From positions 1,302,001 to 1,366,000 of the forward strand of contig NZ_ARVV01000001.1 of assembly GCF_000385375.1 (NCBI RefSeq): a stretch of 64,000 bases of DNA, in the 5' to 3' direction. Below are positions 35,932-46,478 of the stretch, piece by piece. This DNA comes from Methyloversatilis discipulorum. Its GTDB lineage: Bacteria > Pseudomonadota > Gammaproteobacteria > Burkholderiales > Rhodocyclaceae. Positions within the stretch are counted from its first letter, which is position 1. Every line of letters begins with the position of its first letter. The notes beneath the pieces are model-generated. The model had not been told where the DNA came from. It searched no databases and saw only the letters and a program-made list of their open reading frames with translations. The position numbers and the translations under genes were made by a program.

Positions 35932-36972
35932 ATGAACGAACAATCAAACACTTCCGTAAGTGCCGTACCTGTCTCCGCACAAAGCCTGCGTTCGCTGCGC
36001 ATCAAGCACACCCGAATCGCACAGGTCATGAGCGAGCTTGACACACTGATCTATCCGGGTAGCCAGGACAGCATTCTTCTGGTCTGTGGGCCCACAGGCG
36101 TTGGCAAGAGCACGCTTGCGCTTCAACTTGTCCAGATGGCGCTGGCAGGGGCCTCGGCACAGATGGAAGCCAATGCAGGCTTGATCCCTGCCGTGTATGT
36201 GCAGGCCCCCGCGTCGGGCGAGAACGACTTCTCATGGACTTCGTTTTACCAGCGCATCCTCGACCAGCTTTCGGGTGACCTCGATCTGCCCAAGGTGGCC
36301 TATGGGGTCGATGCGAATACTGGGCGCGCGGTATGGCCCAAGGGTGCGTCTCGCAACACACTGGCAGCGCTGCGCACGGCAGTGGAACGGGGTCTGCGGG
36401 AGCGAGGTACGCGCTTCCTCGTCATCGACGAGGCCGCCCACATCATTCGCCAGACCCGCCGCAACCGTCTGGAGATCCAACTCGACACGCTGAAATCACT
36501 CGCAAACGAGTGTGGGACGCAGATGGTGCTGATCGGCTCATATGACCTGTACCAACTGGTTTCGCTTTCTGGGCAACTGGCCCGGCGCACACACGTGCTG
36601 CACTTCGAGCGCTACCGTCAGGATCAGGACGCCGACCTGCGTGCATTCCGCGCCTGCGTGTTGAAGTTTCAAGCTGCGTTGCCTGAGCTATGGGGCGATC
36701 AGTTGCTGCCGCACGCTGAGGTTCTTCAGGAGAACACTTTGGGTTGCGTAGGTACCCTGAGCTCGGTGCTGATGCGCGCGGCCATGCTGGCACAACAGAC
36801 CGGGGGCTGGTCGGTGGATGCATTGCAGCGGGCGCTACTCACGGATGCCCAGCGGCAGCGGATTCTTGAGGAGATCCTGGAAGGGGAGGCGGCGATCAAT
36901 GCAGGTCTGACGCGTCACATACTCAAGGTGCCGGCCTCGCGTTCGCGGGTGCAGAAGCGGGGGATCGCATGA
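35932..36972 (+). CDS. tnsC: TnsC/TniB AAA+ ATPase
   Basis: 346 aa. The AAA+ regulator assembles on target DNA and activates the transposase. Walker A is CGPTGVGKSTLALQL (residues 52-66); Walker B is RFLVIDEAAHII (161-172). The sequence LRSLRIKHTRIAQVMSELDT before the P-loop is the usual N-terminal helix of TniB proteins. The length is nearer TniB (about 300-350) than Tn7 TnsC (555). It lies between tnsAB (8-bp gap) and tniQ (4-bp ATGA overlap), so the three are a single operon. Confidence 0.9.
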   Translation: MNEQSNTSVSAVPVSAQSLRSLRIKHTRIAQVMSELDTLIYPGSQDSILLVCGPTGVGKSTLALQLVQMALAGASAQMEANAGLIPAVYVQAPASGENDFSWTSFYQRILDQLSGDLDLPKVAYGVDANTGRAVWPKGASRNTLAALRTAVERGLRERGTRFLVIDEAAHIIRQTRRNRLEIQLDTLKSLANECGTQMVLIGSYDLYQLVSLSGQLARRTHVLHFERYRQDQDADLRAFRACVLKFQAALPELWGDQLLPHAEVLQENTLGCVGTLSSVLMRAAMLAQQTGGWSVDALQRALLTDAQRQRILEEILEGEAAINAGLTRHILKVPASRSRVQKRGIA

Positions 36973-38270
36973 ATCACGTCGTGCGCAATCCGCGTTCCGT
37001 CCTGCATGCGCTCGATCCGCGTGGCTGGAATACGCCGGACGTCGAGAGCCTGCTCAGCTACTTCTGCCGATTGGCGTTGTCCCATAGCGTCTCGGTGACG
37101 TCGCTTTCTCGTATCGTGGTCAGAGAGATGGGGAGCGAGTTGCGAGAAGGGTTCGACTGGCATGAGCGCAACCTCAGCGGCCTCGGTGAAGCGGCAGAGG
37201 CGTGGGCGGGGGCATTGGCGGCCCTCACGAGCGTCGGCCATCTTGACCGTTTGACATTGCTGCCATGGCGACAGGTCATTGCCCAGCGCGGATTGGCAGC
37301 GAAAGGTGGGCGGTGGTGTCCGGAGTGCCTCGAGGAGGATAGGAGCAGCGGCGCCTCTCCGTACTTCCGTTTGTCCTGGGACATTGCAGCGGTGACAACC
37401 TGCCACAAGCACCACGCTTCACTCGTGGATGTCTGTCCGGATTGCGGGCGGCCTGGCGCCCGTCATCGGGCGACGTATGTGGTGCCGGGTTGGTGCACCC
37501 ATTGCGGAGGCTTTCTCGGCCGCAGAGCATCCCAGCCGCAAGCAACAGTGTCGCCCGAAGCGATGTGGACGGCTCGCCAGGTTGGACTGCTGCTGAGCGC
37601 CCAGTGCGACTCAACGATAGAGCCGACCCGGGAAGGGCTGCGTAGCGCAATCGGCGAACTGGTCGCCCGTCTCGATCAGGGCAAGAGCGCCTCTTTCGCT
37701 CGTCGCGTCGGGCTAGGGAAAGGCACGGTGCATCACTGGGTAAAGGTTGGAGGTGTCCCAACGCTGGACGCGAGTCTCCGCATCGCGCTTCACGCTGGCT
37801 TGCCCTTACCGAAGCTGCTGGCAGGAGACCTTGGCGAGTGGTCGGTACCTTCGGCGATTGCTCAAAGAGAACTCGACTTGGGCTCAGTCGGGGTCAGAAG
37901 AGCACCCCGGGATTTGGACTGGGAGAGCATGCGGGCAGAACTGGCCCGACTTGCTGCCTTACCCGTGCCGATCAGCGTCGCACAGGCCGCGCAGCGCTTG
38001 AGCGTGGATCGGCGTCACCTCTACCTGCAGGCGAACAAGGAGGCGCGGATACTGGGCGAACGCTGGAAACGCTATGTGCGCAGCCGCGGGGCAGAGGTGA
38101 GGGCTCGGGCACGCCCATACATCGACGCGGCGTGCCGAGCGTTGATCCAGGAGGGTAGGGCGATTACCCTGCGGGAACTGGAGGCGCGCGTACCGCACGA
38201 CATCCTGTCCTCAGTCGAACATCCGTTCGATATGCTCCAGAACATCAAACAGGAACTCGACGCGAACTGA
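36969..38270 (+). CDS. tniQ: TniQ target-selection protein
   Basis: 433 aa. TniQ/TnsD proteins bind the attachment sequence and recruit TnsC. Residues about 20-60 match the family start (VESLLSYFCRLALSHSVSVT). Zinc-ribbon cysteines follow: WCPECLEED, TTCHKHH, VCPDCGRPG, WCTHCGG. The C-terminal half (about residues 200-433) contains two helix-turn-helix-like segments (SFARRVGLGKGTVHHWVKVG, VAQAAQRLSVDRRHLYLQA), a plausible sequence-reading part. It is the gene nearest the right end and nearest ssrA, and I infer that it recognises the tmRNA gene 3' region. A bidirectional terminator follows 18 bp after the stop. Confidence 0.88.
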   Translation: MNHVVRNPRSVLHALDPRGWNTPDVESLLSYFCRLALSHSVSVTSLSRIVVREMGSELREGFDWHERNLSGLGEAAEAWAGALAALTSVGHLDRLTLLPWRQVIAQRGLAAKGGRWCPECLEEDRSSGASPYFRLSWDIAAVTTCHKHHASLVDVCPDCGRPGARHRATYVVPGWCTHCGGFLGRRASQPQATVSPEAMWTARQVGLLLSAQCDSTIEPTREGLRSAIGELVARLDQGKSASFARRVGLGKGTVHHWVKVGGVPTLDASLRIALHAGLPLPKLLAGDLGEWSVPSAIAQRELDLGSVGVRRAPRDLDWESMRAELARLAALPVPISVAQAAQRLSVDRRHLYLQANKEARILGERWKRYVRSRGAEVRARARPYIDAACRALIQEGRAITLRELEARVPHDILSSVEHPFDMLQNIKQELDAN

Positions 38271-38288
38271 CGCGAAAGTCTCGAATGA

Positions 38289-38315
38289 GAAAAGCCGGCC
38301 ATGAGCCGGCTTTTC
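38289..38315. terminator. Bidirectional terminator after tniQ
   Basis: Perfect 11-bp arms GAAAAGCCGGC (38289-38299) and GCCGGCTTTTC (38305-38315) around CATGA. The A-run and T-run allow function on both strands. On the minus strand it would stop transcripts reading in from ssrA, whose own terminator was split by the insertion. Confidence 0.85.
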
Positions 38316-38391
38316 TTCGTCCAGACATAAGCCCACGTTTCGGCCGGGCTGGTTCTCGTTCGGATGCCTAATCGCCTACCACAAAAAGACG

Positions 38392-38458
38392 AAAAAGCAA
38401 AATGTGGCCTATCGGGAAATTAAGCATAAAGTGACCAGGTGGCCACTTTATGCTTAAC
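38392..38458. repeat. Right-end transposase (TnsB) binding-like sites
   Basis: Three sites: AAAAAGCAAAATGTGGCC (38392-38409, plus), ATTAAGCATAAAGTGACC (38419-38436, plus) and GTTAAGCATAAAGTGGCC (38441-38458, minus). The outer site lies in the terminal repeat. The inner two face the opposite way, so 38422-38455 is a near-perfect palindrome with arms AAGCATAAAGTG and CACTTTATGCTT. In Tn7 all right-end sites share one orientation, so this layout is unusual. Confidence 0.72.
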
Positions 38459-38464
38459 GGCACA
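38441..38464. repeat. Right terminal inverted repeat of the Tn7-like element
   Basis: Read inward from 38464 on the minus strand it begins TGTGCCGTTAAGCATAAAGT, matching the left terminus at 19 of 24 positions. The element ends with ACA at 38462-38464. Confidence 0.92.
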
Positions 38465-38469
38465 GCCCG
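38465..38469. repeat. Target-site duplication, right copy (GCCCG)
   Basis: Identical to 4853-4857. It lies in the 3' arm of the ssrA terminator hairpin. Confidence 0.9.
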
Positions 38470-38487
38470 GAACGAGATCCGAGCCCT
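38465..38487 (-). terminator. ssrA intrinsic terminator, split by the transposon
   Basis: On the minus strand: AGGGCTCGGA (38487-38478), loop TCTCGT, then TCCGGGC (38471-38465) where the element begins. Appending the left flank (minus strand 4852-4846, CCTTTTT) restores a 10-bp stem with one G-T pair followed by T residues. The insertion removed the last three paired bases and the T-tract from the ssrA side. Confidence 0.85.
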
Positions 38488-38494
38488 GATATGG

Positions 38495-38857
38495 TGGTGG
38501 AGGCGGCGGGAATCGAACCCGCGTCCGCAAGCCCTACACAGACAGTTCTACATACTTAGCCTGGCCATTTGATTTAGCCCGTCACCCGCCGACCCGGCAG
38601 GCTGATGAAAGGCGATCCGCTTGATTTTCGTGATGCACCACGCGGCGGAGTGCATCCTTACTTTAGCTGTTAATGGCGCTGCGACCGGTTGCCCGGCCCG
38701 ACCCGCTAATCAGTCGGTGCAGCGTCCGGCCTTAGGCGGCCAGAGCGTAAGATTCGTCGTTGGCGACTATCTAATTTTCGGTTGGATTTACGAGGTACTC
38801 CGACCCTCGGTATGCCCTGCGCTGCTTCGCGACCCACGTCGAGACCAGGTCGCCCCC
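38495..38857 (-). ncRNA. ssrA: tmRNA (SsrA)
   Basis: A 363-nt one-piece tmRNA that rescues stalled ribosomes. The 5' end GGGGGCGACCTGG pairs with the 3' CGCCTCC before the encoded ACCA (7 pairs, one G-U). The T-arm GGGTTCGATTCCC is perfect. The tag frame encodes ANDESYALAA then TAA, with the A-rich and GC-rich pseudoknot regions in their normal order. The tag resembles betaproteobacterial tags such as ANDERFALAA. The gene is intact; only its downstream terminator was split by the transposon. Confidence 0.97.
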
Positions 38858-38865
38858 AGTGAGCG

Positions 38866-38894
38866 ATAGATGGTACCACCTCGACCGATTACAA
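38866..38894 (-). promoter_or_regulatory. ssrA promoter
   Basis: On the minus strand, TTGTAA (38889-38894) and ATCTAT (38866-38871) are separated by 17 bp, with the tmRNA 5' end 9 bases after the -10. The -35 overlaps the gph stop codon. Co-transcription from gph is also possible. Confidence 0.6.
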
Positions 38895-39548
38895 GAGGGG
38901 CAGAAGTTCGAGCGGGTGGTGGATGGTGTGGTCGGCGCCCCATTCGCTGTGGTGGCGGGCGCAGCCCAGATAGCCGAAGGCCGCGGTGACCGAGCGCATG
39001 CCAGCGGCGCGCGCCGCCTGGATGTCGCGTTCGTCGTCGCCGACGTAGATGCAGTCCCCGACCTCGACGCCCAGTTCGCTCGCTGCCAGGCGCAAACCTG
39101 CCGGATCGGGTTTGGGCACCGGCACGCTGTCGCCGCTGACGATGCTCGCGGCACGCTCGTGCAGGCCGAGTTCGCGCATCAGCGGCACGGTGAAGCGAGC
39201 GGCCTTGTTGGTCACCACGCCCCACGGGATGGCGGCCTGCTCTAACCGGGTCAGCACTTCGCCCATGCCGTCGAACAGCCGGGTATGGACGCAGATCGCG
39301 GCCGCGTAGAGCGTCAGGAATCGGTCCGCCAGTTCTGTGTAGCCAGCATCTTCCGGCGTCACGCCGAAACCTGCGCCGATCAGGCCGCGGGCACCCGCCG
39401 AGGTATGCGGGCGCAGGGTGTCGGCAGGAAGCTCGGGCAGGCCCCGTTCGATGCGCAGGCGGTTCAGCGCGCCGCCGAGATCGGGCGCGGTATCGGCCAG
39501 CGTGCCGTCCAGATCGAACAGCACGCCGCGTGCGCGCGGCTCATTCAT
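38889..39548 (-). CDS. gph: Phosphoglycolate phosphatase
   Basis: 219 aa HAD phosphatase that removes phosphate from 2-phosphoglycolate, arising from DNA repair and oxygenase side reactions. Motif [21 protein letters not shown], motif II VVTNK, motif III Lys in [10 protein letters not shown] and motif [10 protein letters not shown] are present. The cap region begins after [14 protein letters not shown]. It overlaps ubiG by 8 bp, a pairing common in proteobacteria, and ends 31 bp before ssrA. Confidence 0.92.
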   Translation of the reverse strand: MNEPRARGVLFDLDGTLADTAPDLGGALNRLRIERGLPELPADTLRPHTSAGARGLIGAGFGVTPEDAGYTELADRFLTLYAAAICVHTRLFDGMGEVLTRLEQAAIPWGVVTNKAARFTVPLMRELGLHERAASIVSGDSVPVPKPDPAGLRLAASELGVEVGDCIYVGDDERDIQAARAAGMRSVTAAFGYLGCARHHSEWGADHTIHHPLELLPLL

Positions 39549-40248
39549 CGCGTACGCACCGCATCAGGTAATTGACCGCGGTGTCCTTGCCGAGCGAGTA
39601 GACCTTGGTGAACGGGTTGTAGCTCATGCCCATCAGTTCAGCTTCGCGCAGGCCGGCGTCGCGCGCGTCGCGCGCCAGTTCCGACGGCTTGATCATCTTT
39701 TCGTATTCATGGGTGCCGCGCGGCAGCAGGCGCAGCACGTACTCGGCGCCGATAACCGCGAACAGCCACGATTTGGGATTGCGGTTCAGCGTCGAGAAGA
39801 ACACGGTGCCGCCGGGCCGAACGAGGGTCGCGCAGGCGCGCACGATGCTGGCAGGATCGGGCACGTGTTCGAGCATTTCCATGCAGGTCACCACGTCGTA
39901 CTGGCCGGCGCGCGCCCGGGCGTGGTCCTCGGCGGATTCGAGCAGGTACTCGACGCGGTTTCCGCTTTCCAGCAGGTGCAGGCGTGCGACCGACAGTGCC
40001 TTCTCGCCGAGGTCGATGCCGGTCACGCTGGCGCCGCGCACCGCCATGCTCTCGGCGAGGATGCCGCCACCGCAGCCGACGTCAAGCACACGCTTGCCGG
40101 TCAGGCCGACGCAGCGGTCTATCCAGTCCAGACGCAAGGGATTGATGTCGTGCAGTGGCTTGAACTCGGATTCCGGATCCCACCAGCGATGGGCGAGTTC
40201 GGAAAATTTCTCCAGTTCGAGCGGGTCGGCATTCTGATGTGTCGTCAT
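39541..40248 (-). CDS. ubiG: UbiG, ubiquinone O-methyltransferase
   Basis: About 235 aa. Catalyses both SAM-dependent O-methylations of ubiquinone synthesis at the inner membrane. Family segments: [34 protein letters not shown] motif [30 protein letters not shown] 40248 is chosen ([15 protein letters not shown]) because this is the usual UbiG start; the ATG at 40284 adds 12 unmatched residues. Forms a two-gene unit with gph. Confidence 0.94.
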   Translation of the reverse strand: MTTHQNADPLELEKFSELAHRWWDPESEFKPLHDINPLRLDWIDRCVGLTGKRVLDVGCGGGILAESMAVRGASVTGIDLGEKALSVARLHLLESGNRVEYLLESAEDHARARAGQYDVVTCMEMLEHVPDPASIVRACATLVRPGGTVFFSTLNRNPKSWLFAVIGAEYVLRLLPRGTHEYEKMIKPSELARDARDAGLREAELMGMSYNPFTKVYSLGKDTAVNYLMRCVRDE

Positions 40249-40333
40249 GAGCGAAAGGACAGTCTGGCGTGCGCGAGGTTTCACGACCGGGGTAGCGATA
40301 GTAATGCCGCGATCCGGTTGGCGACGGGCGAAA

Positions 40334-40361
40334 AAAAGCCCTGCACGAATGCAGGGCTTTT
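40334..40361. terminator. Terminator between ompA-family gene and ubiG
   Basis: Perfect 12-bp arms AAAAGCCCTGCA and TGCAGGGCTTTT around CGAA. A- and T-runs on both sides. It lies 20 bp beyond the stop codon of the OmpA-family gene. Confidence 0.9.
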
Positions 40362-40380
40362 GACGAGATCGGGAACCCGA

Positions 40381-41124
40381 TTACTTCTGGGTACCGATGA
40401 TCTCGATTTCAACGCGACGATCCGGCTGCAGGCAGTCCACCAGCTTCTTGTTGCTGCGGTGTTCCTTGCCCATCTTCATGCAGCTGTCGCCGGTCACCGG
40501 CTGGGCTTCGCCCTTGCCTTCGGTGTAGACGCGGTTGGCTTCAACGCCCTTGCTCACCAGGTAGTCCTTGACGGCAGCAGCGCGCTTTTCCGACAGGGTC
40601 TGGTTGTACTTTTCCTTGCCGATGCGGTCGGCGTGACCAACGGCGATGATGACTTCCAGGTCGATCGAGCTCAGCTTGCTGACGGCGTCGTCGATCTTGG
40701 CCTTGCCTTCCGGACGCAGCGTGGCCTTGTCGAAATCGAACAGGGCGTCAGCCGACAGGGTGACCTTCTGGGCAGCGGGCTTCGGAGCCGGAGCGGGGGC
40801 CGGAGCCGGCTCGGCAGCCTTCGGCGCCGGTGCGGCGACAGGAGCCGGCTTCTCGCAGACGTCCTTCGGCAGCAGATCCTTGTCGCAGGCGCAGCCGACT
40901 TCCGGGATCGAGGCAGCGTAGGCCGGCGTCCAGTAGCCGGTTCTCCAGCACAGGCCGTTGGCGCTGCGGGCGACGACGCCACGGGCGTCGATCACGTAGG
41001 GAATGTGGGCCTTCATTGCCGGGTCGACCTTGATGTCTTCCATGGCCGACACGTTGGAGGCGAAACCGGCCGTGGCGGCCAGCAGGGCGATGAGCAGCGG
41101 TTTTTGCGTCAGTTGTTTGAGCAT
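40381..41124 (-). CDS. OmpA-family outer-membrane / peptidoglycan-binding protein
   Basis: 247 aa. Signal peptide (LLIALLAATAGFASNVSA), then a region of about 70 residues with four cysteines (GLCWRTGYW, GCACDKDLLPKDVCE), a Pro/Ala linker built of repeated PAPAPAP units, and a C-terminal OmpA domain. The OmpA core shows LFDFDKATLRPEGKAKID, the peptidoglycan-contact segment TLSEKRAAAVKDYLVSKGV, and a Cys pair near the end. There is no 8-strand barrel, so it is an anchor protein rather than classical OmpA. A perfect TTGACA lies upstream. It is monocistronic between that promoter and the terminator at 40334. Confidence 0.88.
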   Translation of the reverse strand: MLKQLTQKPLLIALLAATAGFASNVSAMEDIKVDPAMKAHIPYVIDARGVVARSANGLCWRTGYWTPAYAASIPEVGCACDKDLLPKDVCEKPAPVAAPAPKAAEPAPAPAPAPKPAAQKVTLSADALFDFDKATLRPEGKAKIDDAVSKLSSIDLEVIIAVGHADRIGKEKYNQTLSEKRAAAVKDYLVSKGVEANRVYTEGKGEAQPVTGDSCMKMGKEHRSNKKLVDCLQPDRRVEIEIIGTQK

Positions 41125-41132
41125 GATCCCCT

Positions 41133-41158
41133 CTTATAAAACTTGAAGCGGTTGTCAA
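41133..41158 (-). promoter_or_regulatory. Candidate promoter of the OmpA-family gene
   Basis: TTGACA (41153-41158) and TATAAG (41133-41138) on the minus strand, but the 14-bp spacing is shorter than optimal. GAGGGG just before the start codon is a good ribosome binding site. Confidence 0.4.
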
Positions 41159-41264
41159 CCGGCCTGCCCGCCTGTCTTGGACCTGACAGGCAAAACTGGC
41201 GGCAAACCCACGTACAACTGTGGTGTTGCCGGGCAGCGATGCATGAAAACAAGGCCGCAAGCCG

Positions 41265-42596
41265 TTATAGAGCCACCTGATTTTGCCACAGGCGCGCGCG
41301 TGCCTTCAAATCGTTGTTGTGCAGGTGCAACAAGCTTCCATTCTCCACGCGCGCTTCCCCTGCGACCCATACATCGGTCACGTGTTCCCGGCCCGCAGCA
41401 TAGACAAGATGCGACACGGGTGAATAGCACGGGCGCGTCGCCGCATCGTCGAGACTAACTGCACACAGGTCTGCACTCTTGCCGGTGGCGATGGAACCCG
41501 TTTCTGCATCGAGGCCCAGCGCGCGCGCGCCGCCAAGTGTTGCCATGTGCAACAGGTGGCCGGCGGCAAGGGCGGCGGCGTCGCCAGAGCTTAGCTTCGC
41601 CAGCAGGCCGGCGTGGCGCATCTCCTGGAACATGTCCAGCCGGTTGTTGCTGGCGGCGCCGTCGGTGCCCAGCCCGATATTGACACCGGCCACAGCAAGC
41701 GCGGCGGTCGGGCTTGCGCCGCTGGCCAGCTTCATGTTCGACGTCGGGCAGTGCGCCACGCTGGCGCCTTCGCGGGCGAGCAGGGCGATGTCGTCGTCGG
41801 TCAGGTGTACGGAATGGACGGCGATCAGGTTGGGGCCGACGAGGCCGAGCCGGCGCAGCCGCTCGAGCGGACGCACGCCGTGTTGCGCAATGCCCTGTTC
41901 GATCTCGTCAGCAGTTTCGTGGATGTGCATATGGACCGGCAGATCCAGTTGCTCGGCCAGTGTGCGGACGCGTTCGAAAGTAGCGTCTGAAACCGTGTAG
42001 GGCGCGTGCGGCGCCAGCGTGAAGTGGAGCAGCGCCTCGTGCTTGAAGCGATCGCGCACGGCGAGGCCCTTGCTGAGGTACTGGTCTGCATCGGCCGCCC
42101 AGGCGCTGGGGAATTCCAGTACGACGATGCCCAGCGCCGCGCGCATGCCAGCCTCGAGCACTGCTTCGGCCGCAGCATCCGGGAAGAAATACATGTCGCT
42201 GAAGGTGGTGACGCCGCCGCGGAGCATTTCGGCGCAGGCGAGCAGGGTGCCGTCGCGCACGAATTCGTGGCTCACATGCTTCTGTTCGGCCGGCCAGATG
42301 TGCTCGGTCAGCCAGCGCATCAGTGGCTGGTCGTCGGCGTAGCCACGCAGCAGGTTCATCGCGGCGTGAGCGTGCAGGTTGATCAGACCGGGGATGAGCA
42401 CGTGATCACCCAAGGTGCGCAGCGTGCGCGGACGGTAGCGGCGGCGCGCTTCGTCCGACGGCAGCAGATCGGCGATACGCCCGTCCTGCACCGCAACGGC
42501 GTGATGTTCGAGTACCACGCCGGCCGGCTCGACCGGGATGACCCAGCGGGCCTCGATGAGCAGGTCGATATCGGTCTGGGCTTCGTGGCTCTGCAT
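41265..42596 (-). CDS. TRZ/ATZ-family amidohydrolase (MTA/SAH deaminase-like)
   Basis: About 443 aa from ATG 42596. A cytosolic metal-dependent deaminase-type hydrolase: metal motif LINLHAHAAMNLLRGYADD, HMHIHETADEIE, VHSVHLTDDDI, and the metal Asp in LGTDGAASNN. The closest functional match by motif is 5-methylthioadenosine/S-adenosylhomocysteine deaminase, although TRZ/ATZ members can also act on other deamination substrates. Normal length (about 440). It is divergent from gyrA, with 178 bp between start codons. In many betaproteobacteria it sits next to ubiG-gph, as it nearly does here. Confidence 0.85.
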   Translation of the reverse strand: MQSHEAQTDIDLLIEARWVIPVEPAGVVLEHHAVAVQDGRIADLLPSDEARRRYRPRTLRTLGDHVLIPGLINLHAHAAMNLLRGYADDQPLMRWLTEHIWPAEQKHVSHEFVRDGTLLACAEMLRGGVTTFSDMYFFPDAAAEAVLEAGMRAALGIVVLEFPSAWAADADQYLSKGLAVRDRFKHEALLHFTLAPHAPYTVSDATFERVRTLAEQLDLPVHMHIHETADEIEQGIAQHGVRPLERLRRLGLVGPNLIAVHSVHLTDDDIALLAREGASVAHCPTSNMKLASGASPTAALAVAGVNIGLGTDGAASNNRLDMFQEMRHAGLLAKLSSGDAAALAAGHLLHMATLGGARALGLDAETGSIATGKSADLCAVSLDDAATRPCYSPVSHLVYAAGREHVTDVWVAGEARVENGSLLHLHNNDLKARARLWQNQVAL

Positions 42597-42774
42597 GGCG
42601 GACGGATTCGGCTGTCTGGATTCAGGTGGCGCAGTGTAGTCCGGCGGCTGCCCGCTGCGGGGCCCTGAGGTCAATGCAAGCGCATGTTAAACTTGCGGTT
42701 TGGCTGAACAAACTGGCGGTTTTAAACGCGCCGGGTTCATTTCAACAAGCAGCCGACGTCCGCCCGATCCCCCG

Positions 42775-45384
<2,610 letters not shown>

Positions 45385-45392
45385 GAAGGGCG

Positions 45393-46478
45393 ATGCGTGC
45401 GCGCGCGTACAACTTCGGAGCCGGTCCGGCCATGATGCCGGACGCGGTGATCGAACGTATCGCGCGCGAGTGGCAGAACTTCCGCGGCGAGGGCTACTCC
45501 GCGATGGAGCTGGGTCATCGCAGCGAGCACTTCGCCGACATTCACGCCCGCGCCAAGGCCGATCTGCGTGCGTTGCTCGGAGTGCCGGAGTCGCACCACA
45601 TCCTGTTCCTGCACGGCGGTGCCACACCGCATTTCGCGATGGTGCCGCTGAACCTTGCCCAACCGGGTCAGAGCGCGGATTACATCCACACAGGTTATTG
45701 GTCGGACAAGGCGATGGCCGAGGCGACCTCGCTGGTGAATGTGCGCATCGCGGCGAGTGCCGCGGCCAGCGAATTCGATCGCGTGCCTGAGCGCGCCGGC
45801 TGGCAGCTCGACCCGGCGGCTGCCTATGTGCACATCTGCGCCAATGAAACGATAGGCGGCGTCGAGTTCGCCGACTATCCGGACACCGGCGGCGTGCCGC
45901 TGGTGGCCGACATGTCGTCCAACATCCTGTCGCAGCCGCTCGACGTCGCGCGTTTCGGCCTGATCTACGCGGGCGCGCAGAAGAACATCGGCCCGGCGGG
46001 TCTCGCCATCGTCATCATCCGCGACGACCTGCTCGGTCGCGTGCGCAGTGGCGTACCGTCGGTGATGAACTACGCGCGTCACGTCGAATGGGATTCGATG
46101 TACAACACGCCCGCTGCCTTTGCCATCTGGGTCGCTGGGCTGGTGTTCGAATACGTGAAGAAGGAGGGCGGCGTGGTCGAGATGGCGCGCCGCAGCGCAG
46201 CCAAGGCGAAGTGCATCTACGATGTGCTGAATGCCTCGCAGTTGTATACGAACCGTATACAGCCGGCTTCGCGCTCGCGCATGAACGTGCCCTTCTTCCT
46301 GCGCGAGCCGCGGCTGGAGACACGTTTTCTCGATGGCGCGCGTCGACGCGGACTGCTGAATTTGAAGGGCCACCGCGCGACCGGCGGCATCCGCGCCTCG
46401 CTCTATAACGCGATGCCGCTCGAGGGCGCGCACGAGCTGGCCGAATACATGACTGAATTTGAACGCAGACACGGTTGA
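45393..46478 (+). CDS. serC: Phosphoserine aminotransferase
   Basis: 361 aa PLP enzyme that makes O-phosphoserine from 3-phosphohydroxypyruvate and also acts in pyridoxine synthesis. Recognised by RAYNFGAGPAMMPDAVIE, SAMELGHRS, HICANETIGGVEF, the PLP-lysine region YAGAQKNIGPAGLAI, and the ending RRRGLLNLKGHRATGGIRAS. The gyrA-serC-pheA arrangement is typical of Burkholderiales and Rhodocyclales. pheA starts directly after the stop. Confidence 0.97.
   Translation: MRARAYNFGAGPAMMPDAVIERIAREWQNFRGEGYSAMELGHRSEHFADIHARAKADLRALLGVPESHHILFLHGGATPHFAMVPLNLAQPGQSADYIHTGYWSDKAMAEATSLVNVRIAASAAASEFDRVPERAGWQLDPAAAYVHICANETIGGVEFADYPDTGGVPLVADMSSNILSQPLDVARFGLIYAGAQKNIGPAGLAIVIIRDDLLGRVRSGVPSVMNYARHVEWDSMYNTPAAFAIWVAGLVFEYVKKEGGVVEMARRSAAKAKCIYDVLNASQLYTNRIQPASRSRMNVPFFLREPRLETRFLDGARRRGLLNLKGHRATGGIRASLYNAMPLEGAHELAEYMTEFERRHG

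Larger units (their letters stand above)
4858..38464. mobile_element. Complete Tn7-like transposon with defence and toxin cargo, inserted at ssrA
   Basis: A 33,607-bp element bounded by 24-bp imperfect inverted repeats (TGTGCCGTTA then AAAGTG and CC in common, 19 of 24 matching) and a 5-bp duplication GCCCG. It encodes, at its right end, a TnsA-TnsB fusion, a TnsC/TniB ATPase and TniQ. Cargo comprises an antitoxin-like gene, an RHS operon, HipBA, dndBCDE and a four-gene nuclease/helicase cluster. Subterminal 18-bp repeats at both ends look like transposase binding sites. The insertion point lies 25 bp past the 3' end of ssrA, within its terminator. All transposition genes look intact, so the element may still be active; that part is inference. 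The cargo is visibly richer in A and T than the flanking chromosome. Confidence 0.93.

Noticed and set aside
4858..38464. Assignment to the Tn5053/Tn402 (TniA-TniB-TniQ) family
   Set aside because: The ATPase size and the 5-bp duplication fit, but the TnsA-like N-terminus, the different terminal sequence and the absence of a resolvase and res site favour a Tn7-like assignment.
4858..38464. CRISPR-associated transposon
   Set aside because: TnsAB fusions occur in type I-B CAST elements, but I find no repeat-spacer array and no cas gene anywhere in the element.
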